Part shown: piece by piece, positions 34,573 through 43,286 of the stretch
Position numbering within the stretch: the stretch's first letter is position 1
How the letters are laid out: each line of letters opens with the position of its first letter
Origin: Rubritalea profundi
GTDB lineage: Bacteria; Verrucomicrobiota; Verrucomicrobiia; Verrucomicrobiales; Akkermansiaceae
Direction: 5' to 3'
DNA: 64,000 bases
Assembly: GCF_002954445.1 (NCBI RefSeq)
Contig: NZ_MQWA01000001.1
Coordinates: forward strand, 2,346,926-2,410,925
Notes under the pieces: model-generated
Seen by the model: only the letters and a program-made list of their open reading frames with translations
Database searches by the model: none
Told to the model about the DNA's origin: nothing
Made by a program: the position numbers and the translations under genes

Positions 34573-36135
34573 ATGCCCCGTAAAAACTTAGCTTTGGAAA
34601 TTTCACTAGTCGTCTGCGCCTTGCTTGGTGCCTTTATTGTGCAAGCGGTGGTTTCACAAACGAAGCCGCCTAAGATGCCTAAATTTGAAAGGTCTAATTA
34701 TTCGGAGGAAATTGTAGGAATAGTAAAAGGGGAAACTGTGGCTATTAGCGAGAGCGAACAGCCCAGCAACGCCATTCCAGTCAAATATGATAAGCATCAG
34801 TCAGCTCTAGGCCATGCTCCGCAGTGGGATTTATTGGATGCTTATCAGTACACGGTGTCTCGCGCTGAGTTTATACATTTGATGAGTAATGTGTATTCTG
34901 TGGGTCCCTATTGGAAGGATTGGTTCACGCTGGAGGCGGAGCACGTCTTGATCAAAACCCACGGCAATGACTTATCGAAAACCTATAAATTAGCTTTCCA
35001 AAATGAGGTGGTTGAGGCGAAGCCTAAAAAGTTCTGGCGCACTAGAGTGGAGCTGGGAGAAAGTTCTGAGTCAGCACCCTTGTTAGGTCTACGAATAGCA
35101 ATCGACCCTGGACACATTGGTGGCGATTACGCCGAAATCGAGCACAGGAGATTCATTTTGAAGGACGGAGTTCCGCCGATTCAAGAGGGAAATATGACAC
35201 TCACTGTCGCAGAGTTGCTGATGAATCAATTAGAGTCATTAGGGGCGACTGTGCACCTTGTCCGGGATAAGAATAGCCCCGTCAATCCGTTCCGACCAGA
35301 GAACTACTATGCTTATGCTGAGTCCAAGCTGATTTTGAATAAGTCTGCTGTGACTGAGCAAAGTGTGAAGCGTGAGGCCGATAAGCTTTTCTATAGAAAT
35401 GGTGAAATTCGTGCGCGAGCTGAACTTGTCAATCAAGAGCTAAAACCTGACATCGTTCTTTGTTTACATTTCAATGCGGATGCTGAGCCCGATCCTGAAG
35501 ATCCCAGCTTATATGAAAAAGAGCACTTCCACATGATCCTCAATGGCGCCTACACTCAGAGCGAGTTGGCACATGACGATGAGCGCTTCCAATGCGTTCT
35601 TAAGATTCTACAAGGAAACCATGCTGAGGAAGCTAAGCTCACCGCCGCTGCGGCCGCGAGCTTTCATGCTGAATCGGGTTTGCCGCCCTACCAATATACG
35701 TCGAACTCGAGCCGGGCCGTGAACGTAGATGGAAACCCTTTTTTATGGGCACGAAACTTGATAGCTAACAGATTGTACGATTGTCCAGTACTGTATTTTG
35801 AACCCTACCTGATGAATGGTAAAGATTCCTACAAGCGGATGCAGGTCGGAGATTACTCTGGATTGGGCTTTGTGAACGGGAAGCTGCGACCATCAATTTA
35901 CCGTGAATACGTCAATGCTGTGACAAAAGGCCTGGTTAATTATTACACCGCTGAAATAGTCGTTGAGAAGCCTCCTGAGACACTGAGTAAAGATCCTCAA
36001 GTGATCGATCCACTCGTGAAAGTTGCCGCTGAAGCGGATCCGAAAGAATTGCAAAGTCAGCCCGAAGACGCAGCTTCGGAGTCAGCGGAGTCAGCGGAGT
36101 TCGATCAGTCTAACAGTGAAGTAGAGACCGAATGA
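34573..36135 (+). CDS. N-acetylmuramoyl-L-alanine amidase (Amidase_3), membrane-anchored
   Basis: About 520 residues from ATG 34573. The longer frame from 34468 overlaps the ymdB start. N-terminal anchor LALEISLVVCALLGAFIVQA. The AmiA/B/C-type zinc amidase domain spans residues about 165-470: IAIDPGHIGGD (His), IQEGNMTLTVAELLM (Glu), VLCLHFNAD (His), and FEPYLMNG near the catalytic Glu. It cleaves the amide bond between MurNAc and the stem peptide. A long insert (SLYEKEHFHMILNGAYTQSE) and an acidic C-terminal tail with Ser/Glu repeats (SAESAEFDQSNSEVETE) are lineage features. It overlaps the next gene by four bases. Confidence 0.85.
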   Translation: MPRKNLALEISLVVCALLGAFIVQAVVSQTKPPKMPKFERSNYSEEIVGIVKGETVAISESEQPSNAIPVKYDKHQSALGHAPQWDLLDAYQYTVSRAEFIHLMSNVYSVGPYWKDWFTLEAEHVLIKTHGNDLSKTYKLAFQNEVVEAKPKKFWRTRVELGESSESAPLLGLRIAIDPGHIGGDYAEIEHRRFILKDGVPPIQEGNMTLTVAELLMNQLESLGATVHLVRDKNSPVNPFRPENYYAYAESKLILNKSAVTEQSVKREADKLFYRNGEIRARAELVNQELKPDIVLCLHFNADAEPDPEDPSLYEKEHFHMILNGAYTQSELAHDDERFQCVLKILQGNHAEEAKLTAAAAASFHAESGLPPYQYTSNSSRAVNVDGNPFLWARNLIANRLYDCPVLYFEPYLMNGKDSYKRMQVGDYSGLGFVNGKLRPSIYREYVNAVTKGLVNYYTAEIVVEKPPETLSKDPQVIDPLVKVAAEADPKELQSQPEDAASESAESAEFDQSNSEVETE

Positions 36136-36959
36136 AACATCTATTAGTCGCCGGAAATGGCTTTGTCGGAAAAGTTACTCAGAAGTTATTCACAAAGAAT
36201 GGCTGGAAGGTAACAACAATGAGTAGAAATGGTGCTGGAGACCAGCATGCTGACCTTACTTCTTTAAAGTCGTTAGATCACCTTTCTAAATCAATTAGTT
36301 ATCCTAGTCATATTGTGCATTGTGCCAGTGCTGGCGGAGGCGGAATCGAGTCTTATGCTGCAGTATATCGGGATGGAGCGAGGAATTTAGCGGAGATATT
36401 CCCAGATTCACACATGTTATTCACATCAAGTACCTCGGTTTACCCGCAGGTGAGTGGCGAGCTGGTGACAGAGAAGTCTCCGACAGATCTTGAGCGTGAG
36501 ACGGGTCAATTATTACTGGAAGCTGAGCAAGTCATTTTGAAGGCAAAGGGGACCGTGGCGCGTCTAGCTGGAGTGTATGGCAATGGTCGTTCGTATCTGT
36601 TGCGTCGCTTTTTGGCAGGTGAAGCTGCGATGGAGGAAGATGGCAGCCGGCTGCTTAATCACACCCACCATGAAGATGCGGCACGGGCGATTTTATTTCT
36701 TTGTGAAATGGGGGAGAGAGCGCGTGGTGAGATCTATAATGTGTGTGATTCTCACCCCATGAGCCAACTTGAGACGTATCAGGCACTGGCCTCAATCTTC
36801 AGCAAAGACCTACCTCCGAGTGTTCCACGCAATCTTCAAAGCAAGCGTGGTTGGTCTGACAAGGCAGTTTCTAACGCTAAAATCAGAGCGCTAGGTTGGG
36901 AGCCAGCTTACCCATCGCTCATCGCGGCAGCGGAAGAAGTTGCCGCTAGCCTTAAGTGA
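36132..36959 (+). CDS. NAD(P)-dependent epimerase/dehydratase (atypical SDR)
   Basis: 275 residues, YeeZ/SDR-a8-like. Glycine motif VAGNGFVGKVTQKLF, then IVHCASAGGGGIESY, FTSSTSVYPQVSG, ARLAGVYGNGRSYLLRRF and INHTHHEDAARAI-like NHTHHEDAARAILFLCEM. The canonical YxxxK is not clear, as in other atypical members. Substrate unknown. Translationally coupled (ATGA) to the upstream amidase, which hints at a cell-wall or nucleotide-sugar role. Confidence 0.8.
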   Translation: MKHLLVAGNGFVGKVTQKLFTKNGWKVTTMSRNGAGDQHADLTSLKSLDHLSKSISYPSHIVHCASAGGGGIESYAAVYRDGARNLAEIFPDSHMLFTSSTSVYPQVSGELVTEKSPTDLERETGQLLLEAEQVILKAKGTVARLAGVYGNGRSYLLRRFLAGEAAMEEDGSRLLNHTHHEDAARAILFLCEMGERARGEIYNVCDSHPMSQLETYQALASIFSKDLPPSVPRNLQSKRGWSDKAVSNAKIRALGWEPAYPSLIAAAEEVAASLK

Positions 36960-36988
36960 TCGATATTTCACTGGCATGAATCGTGTCC

Positions 36989-37897
36989 ATGGGCATGATA
37001 ACGCACATGATTTCAGAGATTTTTCACGCTGAGGATTGGCAGGAAGTAGCAGGCTTTACATTTGAAGACATCACTTACCACGAAGCTGTTGTCGGTGGGA
37101 CCGTGCGGATTGCATTCAATCGCCCAGAGTGCCGCAATGCTTTCCGCCCGAAAACTGTGGATGAACTCTATCAGGCGTTAGAGCATGCACGAGTAAATGA
37201 CGCGATCGGTGTGGTGATACTCACTGGAAATGGCCCGAGCGCTAAAGATGGCGGCTGGGCATTTTGTTCAGGTGGTGACCAACGTGTCCGCGGCAAGGAC
37301 GGCTATAAGTACGACGGCACTGAAGATGCGACAGGGAAGAATCTCGGGCGTCTGCACATTCTAGAAGTCCAGCGGCTCATCCGGTTTATGCCCAAGGTCG
37401 TGATGGCTGTGGTGCCCGGTTACGCAGTAGGCGGTGGGCATTCGCTCCACGTTATCTGCGATCTAACACTCGCTTCGGAAGAGCACGCGGTCTTCCAACA
37501 AAAAGATGCAGATGTCGCCAGCTTTGACGCAGGTTACGGATCGGCTTATCTAGCCAAGCAAGTCGGTCAGAAGCGAGCGCGTGAAATCTTTTTCCTAGGT
37601 CTTCGCTACACCGCGCAAGACGCCTACGAAATGGGGATGGTCAACAAAGTAGTGCCGCACGCCGAGCTCGAAAAGAAAGCGCTCGAGTGGGCCTGCATCA
37701 TCAATGATAAATCGCCAACTGCTCAGAAGATGCTGAAATACGCCTTCAACATGACCGACGACGGAATGGTGGGCCAACAAATCTTTGCCGGCGAAGCTAC
37801 CCGCCTAGCCTACGGCACCGATGAAGCAGCAGAAGGCCGCGAAGCCTTTGTTGAAAAACGCCAAGCCGATTTCTCCAAGTTCTCTAGGCAGTATTAG
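36989..37897 (+). CDS. menB: 1,4-dihydroxy-2-naphthoyl-CoA synthase
   Basis: Crotonase-fold enzyme of menaquinone synthesis that cyclises o-succinylbenzoyl-CoA. About 302 residues; ATGs at 36989, 36995 and 37007 are all possible starts. Typical blocks: IAFNRPECRNAFRPKTVDEL, AFCSGGDQRVRGKDGY, LHILEVQRLIRFMPKVVMAV, VPGYAVGGGHSLHVICDLTL, and the active-site FDAGYGSAYLAKQVGQKRAR. The rest of the men genes are elsewhere. A terminator-like hairpin of the repeat family follows at 37953-37979. Confidence 0.95.
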   Translation: MGMITHMISEIFHAEDWQEVAGFTFEDITYHEAVVGGTVRIAFNRPECRNAFRPKTVDELYQALEHARVNDAIGVVILTGNGPSAKDGGWAFCSGGDQRVRGKDGYKYDGTEDATGKNLGRLHILEVQRLIRFMPKVVMAVVPGYAVGGGHSLHVICDLTLASEEHAVFQQKDADVASFDAGYGSAYLAKQVGQKRAREIFFLGLRYTAQDAYEMGMVNKVVPHAELEKKALEWACIINDKSPTAQKMLKYAFNMTDDGMVGQQIFAGEATRLAYGTDEAAEGREAFVEKRQADFSKFSRQY

Positions 37898-37952
37898 AGA
37901 GGAAACAAAAAGCCACTTGGATTACTCCAGCGCGGCTTTTGGTTGTTCGTAG

Positions 37953-37980
37953 AAGAGCCATCTGGGCTCTTTATTTTTTA
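37953..37980 (+). terminator. Hairpin terminator of menB, also member of a repeat family
   Basis: AAGAGCC / GGCTCTT stem with 5-base loop and T-rich tail ATTTTTTA. The flanks CGTAGAAGAG...CTCTTTAT match the palindromic repeats at 38000, 48654, 50442 and 50508 (see findings). A further weaker stem, AAAAGCC / GGCTTTT, lies at 37907-37940. Confidence 0.7.
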
Positions 37981-37999
37981 AGTGTCGTAGTCCTTGGTG

Positions 38000-38036
38000 A
38001 TTCATTAAAGAGGCTGGAAGCCTCTTCTACGGCTAG
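38000..38036 (-). repeat. Palindromic AGAGGCTTCNAGCCTCT repeat at the leuS stop
   Basis: Read on the minus strand: CCGTAGAAGAGGCTTCCAGC then CTCTTTAATGAAT. An 8-bp stem, with the leuS stop codon (38033-38035) in its flank. Inverted with respect to the related hairpin at 37946-37985, so the two form a pair between menB and leuS. Confidence 0.7.
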
Positions 38037-40644
38037 TTGGCTACGATGTTGACGAGGCGGCCTGGGACGACGATGACCTTGCGGATTGTGAGACCGTCGG
38101 TGTGGGACTGGACGCTGGCGTCGGCTTTAGCGAGGGCTTCGACTTCTTCCTTGGATGCGTCTTTGTTCACTAGCAATTTAGCGCGGACTTTGCCATTCAC
38201 CTGTACCACGATCTGGATCTCAGATTCTATGAGGAATTCCTCAATGAATTTTGGCCAGAATTGCTCGGAAAGGAGGGTGTCGTTGCCGAGTTGTTTGTTG
38301 ATCTCTTCGGTGATGTGTGGGGCAAATGGGTTGAGCACTTTGAGGAAATCAACGAGCAAGCTCACAGGGATTTTGTCAGCCTTGGTGAAGGCGTTGGTGC
38401 AGATCATCATTTGCGAGATAGCAGTGTTGAAGGACATAGAGTCGATGTCTTCGCCGACCTTCTTGATTGTTTCGTGAACCACCTTGAGGAGAGCTTTGTC
38501 CGTAGGCTCTTCGGTGACGACTTTTTCGGAGAGAGTCCACTGACCAGCTTGGTTCTGGGTGAACACTGCGCGCCAGACTTTTCCGAGGAAACGAGAAACG
38601 CCTTCGACGCCTTTCATCTGCCACGGTTTCACCTGTGTGAGTGGGCCCATGAACATCTCGTAGAGACGGAGTGAATCCGCACCGTAGAGTTCTACTACTT
38701 CGTCAGGGTTGACGACGTTGCCGATAGACTTTGACATCTTCTGACCGTCTTCACCTAGGATGAGACCTTGGTTGACGAGCTTTTTGAAGGGCTCCTTTGT
38801 GGTGAGATGGCCGAGGTCGTGGAGGACTTTGTGCCAGAAGCGAGCGTAGAGGAGGTGGAGCACTGCGTGCTCGGTGCCGCCGACGTAGAGGTCGACTGCT
38901 GCGTCTTCGCCACCCCAGTAGTTTTCAGCTTCTTTGGAGATGAAGCGCTCGGAGTTGTTAGGGTCGCAGTAGCGGAGGTAGTACCAGCATGAGCCAGCCC
39001 ACTGAGGCATGGTGTTAGTCTCGCGCTCGGCGGTCTCTGAGTACTGGATCCAGTCGGTTGCTTTGACCAACGGGCCACGTGGGTCGCCGGTTGGCTTGAA
39101 GTCTTCCATTTCTGGCTGGAGAAGCGGGAGTTCGCTTTCGTCGAGCACTCTGTGCTGGCCGTTTTCCCAAAGAACTGGGAAGGGCTCGCCCCAATAGCGC
39201 TGACGGCTGAAGAGCCAGTCGCGAAGCTTGAAGTTGGTTTTGAAGGTGCCTTTCTTGTTGTCGAGAAGCCACTTGATGGTCGCCTTCTTTGCATCCTTGG
39301 TTTTCATCCCGTCGAGGAACCCTGAATTGACTGCGATGCCGTTGCCGTCTAATGAGTTACTTTCAAGTCCTCCGTCTTTGTGTAAAATTAGATAGTCTCC
39401 ACGGAAAGCGTTAGCTCCCATGATTTTGAGAGCTTCATCTGTAGAAATTGAACTAGGAATAACAACCTGTTTGATGGGGATGTCATACTTAGTGGCGAAT
39501 TCATAGTCGCGCTCGTCGTGTGCAGGAACCGCCATGATAGCGCCCGTGCCGTAGCCCATCATCACGTAGTCAGCGATCCATACTGGAACTTGCTCACCAT
39601 TGACCGGGTTAGTTGCGTAAGCGCCGGTGAAGATGCCGGACTTGTCTTTGTTGAGGTCGCCTCGCTCGAGGTCTGACTTGTTAGCGCACGCTTTGATATA
39701 AGCCTCGACAGCGTCCTTCTGCTCAGCAGAAGTAATGCTGGAAACAAGTGCGTGCTCAGGTGCGAGCACCATGTAGGTGGCTCCGAAAAGTGTGTCAGGA
39801 CGTGTGGTGAAGACAGTCACTTCGTTGCCATCGATGTCGAAAGTCACTTCAGCACCAGTCGACTTGCCGATCCAGTTGGTCTGGAGGCTTTGATTGAGTC
39901 TGGCCAATCGAGGGGGTCGAGTTCGTCGATGAGACGCTGCGAGTACTTGGTGATACGGAGCATCCATTGCTTGAGATTGCGGCGCTCGACGGTGTGGCCT
40001 TTCGCCTTCCACTCGTCGATTTCTTCGTTAGCTAACACAGTGCCGAGGTCAGGTGACCAGTTCACGGGAGCTTCGGAGATGAAGGCGAGGCGCTCTTCGT
40101 CGATCTCTTCACGTGAAAGCCCTTTGGCTTCGAGCTCAGAGATTGGCTTGGCCTTCTTTTCCTCTTCACAGAAATAAGAATTGTAGAGCTGGATGAAGAG
40201 CCACTGAGTCCACTTCACGTAGCCTGGGTCGGTGGTGTTGATTTCACGATCCCAGTCGTAGCCAAATCCGAGTGATTTGAGCTGCTTGCGGAAGTTGTTG
40301 ATATTCTGCTCGGTGGTGATGCGCGGGTGCTGGCCAGTTTTGATGGCGTATTGCTCAGCAGGTAAGCCGAATGCGTCCCAGCCCATTGGGTGGAGGACGT
40401 TGTGACCATTCATCCGCTTGTAGCGGCCGATGATGTCAGTCGCGGTGTAACCTTCTGGGTGGCCAACGTGGAGGCCAGAACCGGATGGGTAAGGGAACAT
40501 ATCGAGGACGAAGTACTTTGGCTTCGTAGCATCGAAGTCAGCATCACCTGGGTTCGGGGTGCGGAAGGTCTTGTTCTCGTCCCAGTAGGATTGCCACTGT
40601 GGCTCGAAGACGTCGAATGGGAATGGTCTGTGTTGGTCGGACAT
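38033..40644 (-). CDS. leuS: Leucyl-tRNA synthetase, reading frame interrupted once
   Basis: Class I synthetase charging tRNA-Leu. Full homology runs from [20 protein letters not shown] (ATG 40644) to the C-terminus at 38033: [17 protein letters not shown] (HIGH region), the editing domain with [20 protein letters not shown] and [17 protein letters not shown], and KMSKSIGN (KMSKS loop). Near 39889-39893 one base appears lost in an A run (minus strand), so [14 protein letters not shown] should continue [17 protein letters not shown]. Without correction the product would be two peptides. LeuS is essential, so a sequence error is more likely than a pseudogene, unless a second copy exists elsewhere. 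Confidence 0.93.
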
Positions 40645-40729
40645 GGTGTCAGTGAAAAGTGGTTAGGATAGAGTAGATAAGATATCTACCTGCTTGATGC
40701 AGAGGTGTGTAGCGGGTGGGACGAATTGG

Positions 40730-40768
40730 TAAAGAAAAACCCATCATTCGCGGCTGCGAAAGATGGGT
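40730..40768 (-). terminator. Terminator downstream of the GYF/membrane gene
   Basis: On the minus strand ACCCATC / GATGGGT with a GC-containing inner stem (TTTCGCAGCCGCGAA) followed by TTTTTCTTT. Ends transcription of the 40833-41651 gene before leuS. Confidence 0.8.
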
Positions 40769-40832
40769 GATGACAGTAGCGCGACCGTCTAGGTCGCATA
40801 AAGAAATTTCGTCGTAGGCGGGTGTCTAGAAT

Positions 40833-41651
40833 CTACTTTTTTGTGGGGATATGTGCGGGTCCAAAGTTGAGACCTCCACCTACGACACCTGTTGGGTTTG
40901 AGGCGTAACTCATCTTGCTGAGGCTAACCATGAAGTTGATGGCTTTGATGATCTGATAGGCCCAGATGAAGAAGCCAACACCTGGAAGCAGGAGTAGGCA
41001 AACGAAGGCGCCGATGCTTAGGCGAGGTGCGTCTTGGGTGTTCTCATAGCGATCCATGATTTCATTCCATTGGCGAGGAAGCCCGCCCATGGCAACGAAG
41101 ATCCAATAGTAATTAAAGAGTGGGATGAAGAGGAATCCGACCGCTTTACCTGGTGTGATAGTCGCTCCACCTGGCTGCAGGCAACGCCACGCTTTGTAGA
41201 GGTAGATGTACGGGAGAATACTAAGGATGAGAAGCATGATGTAGCCAATGATGGCAATGCCAGTTCCCGCAGTAGCGTGATTAGCTGTTTGGCCGTTTGC
41301 AACTAAGCCTCCAATGATTAAGAATACTATTGCACCTGCGAATAGGCCAATAAGTTTACCGAAGCTTGCACCAGTGACGATAGTCGATGGGTATTGACCG
41401 CCAGTAGGAGTGGGGTCGGTAGTCGGTGCTGCGTAAGCTGACTGTTCTGGAGCTTGCGCTGCAGGTGCGGGTGTTGCCGCAAAAAGTCCCTCTACTTGGC
41501 TAGCGGGAATCCATGCTTCTAAGCCGTCCGTCCAAACTTGGGTGGTTTGGACTATTTGTCCTTGGGCTGTGAGAGCTTGGAGTTGTGCCCCGGTGACGGG
41601 GCCCTGCTGTTGGTTTTGGGCATCTAAGTAGTGCCATTGAGGTTCGCTCAT
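40833..41651 (-). CDS. GYF_2-domain membrane protein (second copy of the architecture)
   Basis: 272 residues from ATG 41651 (MSEPQWHYLDAQNQQQGPVT), which starts the GYF_2 domain directly; the frame extends to 41711. Domain features: WHYLDAQNQQQGPVT and VWTDGLEAWIPAS. An Ala/Pro-rich linker follows (PAPAAQAPEQSAY), then four membrane segments (IGLFAGAIVFLIIGGLV, IGYIMLLILSILPYIYLY, FLFIPLFNYYWIFVA, IGAFVCLLLLPGVGFFIWAY). The layout parallels the 32803-33669 protein. Function unknown. Monocistronic, with its own terminator. Confidence 0.75.
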   Translation of the reverse strand: MSEPQWHYLDAQNQQQGPVTGAQLQALTAQGQIVQTTQVWTDGLEAWIPASQVEGLFAATPAPAAQAPEQSAYAAPTTDPTPTGGQYPSTIVTGASFGKLIGLFAGAIVFLIIGGLVANGQTANHATAGTGIAIIGYIMLLILSILPYIYLYKAWRCLQPGGATITPGKAVGFLFIPLFNYYWIFVAMGGLPRQWNEIMDRYENTQDAPRLSIGAFVCLLLLPGVGFFIWAYQIIKAINFMVSLSKMSYASNPTGVVGGGLNFGPAHIPTKK

Positions 41652-41749
41652 AGTATGGAGGTTTTCGCTTGGATTACACAAAATAGTAGCAAGTGAATTG
41701 GCTGACTGCAATCACGCACTTCAAATAGTTAGGTGCTGTTAAATTTTTT

Positions 41750-41783
41750 AAAAAAAGAACCCCAAGCTGTTGCAGCTTTAGGT
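41750..41783 (-). terminator. Terminator of argH
   Basis: Minus strand: AAAGCTG CAA CAGCTT stem-loop, then GGGGTTCTTTTTTTAAA. 32 bases downstream of the argH stop. Confidence 0.65.
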
Positions 41784-41814
41784 TGATAAAGGTTGAGCGA
41801 CCGAGACGGTCACG

Positions 41815-43167
41815 TTACAGAGTCTTTTTCCAGCGGGCGACTTCGCTTTTTACGTTTGCTATGCTTGGTGCACCTGGGTTGGTGCGGGCTTTGAGAGCAG
41901 TTTCTAGGTTGAAAACTGCGCTGGCGTCGGCGCCGTAGTGCTCGGAGATTTTACTGAGGTCGATCTTGTCGAGTGGGGTCTTGGACTCGACCGCTACGGC
42001 GACTGCTTGGCCAACTAGCTCGTGCGCGCTGCGGAATGGAACGCCGTTTTTCACAAGGTAGTCAGCGAGGTCGGTCGCGAGGAGCATCGGGTCGGATGCT
42101 GCTTCGAGGCAGGTGTCGACGTTGACTGTCATGTCAGCGATCATTTCAGTGTTCACTGCGAGAGCGATCTTGAGCGTGTCGATGGAGTCAAAGAGCGGCT
42201 CTTTGTCTTCCTGAAGGTCGCGGTTGTAGGTGAGTGGAAGCCCCTTTGCTGCGGTGAGTAGGGAAATGAGGTTGCCGTAGAGTCGGCCAGTTTTTCCGCG
42301 GGTGATCTCGCAGACGTCTGGGTTTTTCTTCTGCGGCATCAGTGATGAACCAGTGGTGTGTGCGTCGGAGAGTGTGGCAAAGCCAAACTCAGCGGAGCAC
42401 CAGAGGATGAGGTCTTCGGAGATACGTGAAAGGTGAGTTCCCACGAGGGCGAAGTCGAAGAGTAGCTCCATGATGTAGTCGCGGTCAGAGATCGCGTCCA
42501 TCGAGTTGGTGGTGACTCTATCAAAACCTAACTCGTCAGCGATCTGTTGGCGGTCGAGGTTGATGGTAGAGCCTGCGAGCGCGCCGGAGCCGAGTGGTGA
42601 AACGTTGACGCGCTTGCGGGCGTCGGCGAGGCGGTCGATGTCGCGCGCGAACATTTCGACGTAGGCGAGAAGGTGGTGGCCGACAGTCACTGGCTGGCCA
42701 CGTTGAAGGTGGGTGTAGCCAGGAATGAGTGCGTCAGCGTATTGCTCAGCCTTCTTGAGAAGGGAACCTTGAAGTTCTTTGATTTGTACTGTGAGTGCGT
42801 CGATCTCTTCACGGCAGTAGAGGCGAGTGTCGGTAGCGACTTGGTCATTGCGTGAACGAGCGGTGTGGAGCTTGCCACCAGCTGCGCCGATGCGCGTGGT
42901 GAGCTCGGACTCGATGTTCATGTGGATGTCTTCGAGCTCGATAGAGAAGTCGAATTTTCCAGCATCGATGTCTATCTCGATAGATCTGAGACCTGACTCG
43001 ATTTGATTGAATTCATCCTGAGTGAGGATGCCAGCTTTCACCTGCGCACGTGCGTGTGCGATGGATCCTGCGATGTCGTGTTTATAGAGTCGCCAATCGT
43101 ACGAGATAGATTCTCCGTACTGTTGAACGAGGTCTGCTGTTGCTTTTGAGAAACGTCCTTTCCACAT
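41815..43167 (-). CDS. argH: Argininosuccinate lyase
   Basis: Last step of arginine synthesis: argininosuccinate to arginine plus fumarate. 450 residues from ATG 43167 (MWKGRFSKATADLVQQYGES); the frame open to 43236 has no homology there. Signature GSSLMPQKKNPDVCEITRGK, with TARSRNDQVATDTRLY and the catalytic-His region GYTHLQRGQPVTVGHHLLAY. Complete and normal length. Not clustered with other arg genes. Confidence 0.96.
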   Translation of the reverse strand: MWKGRFSKATADLVQQYGESISYDWRLYKHDIAGSIAHARAQVKAGILTQDEFNQIESGLRSIEIDIDAGKFDFSIELEDIHMNIESELTTRIGAAGGKLHTARSRNDQVATDTRLYCREEIDALTVQIKELQGSLLKKAEQYADALIPGYTHLQRGQPVTVGHHLLAYVEMFARDIDRLADARKRVNVSPLGSGALAGSTINLDRQQIADELGFDRVTTNSMDAISDRDYIMELLFDFALVGTHLSRISEDLILWCSAEFGFATLSDAHTTGSSLMPQKKNPDVCEITRGKTGRLYGNLISLLTAAKGLPLTYNRDLQEDKEPLFDSIDTLKIALAVNTEMIADMTVNVDTCLEAASDPMLLATDLADYLVKNGVPFRSAHELVGQAVAVAVESKTPLDKIDLSKISEHYGADASAVFNLETALKARTNPGAPSIANVKSEVARWKKTL

Positions 43168-43223
43168 GCGATTTGTCTTAGGGGGAAAAGTTGGAAGTGT
43201 GAAGTGATAAGTGTGAAGTGACA

Positions 43224-43261
43224 AAAGAAAAGCCACTTCCGCACGGGGCGAAAGTGGCTTT
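43224..43261 (-). terminator. Terminator of the SGNH-cytochrome gene
   Basis: Minus strand AAAGCCACTT / AAGTGGCTTT, ten-base stem, followed by TCTTTTGT. It sits 26 bases after the stop of the 43287 gene. A short direct repeat (AGTGTGAAGTGA twice, 43196-43220) lies beside it. Confidence 0.8.
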
Positions 43262-43286
43262 GGGAATGTATTTATGTTCGGTTAGC

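Noticed and set aside
38261-40671. Several long plus-strand frames across leuS
   Set aside because: They follow the codon phase of the minus-strand synthetase and give low-complexity or Cys/Trp-poor products without motifs.
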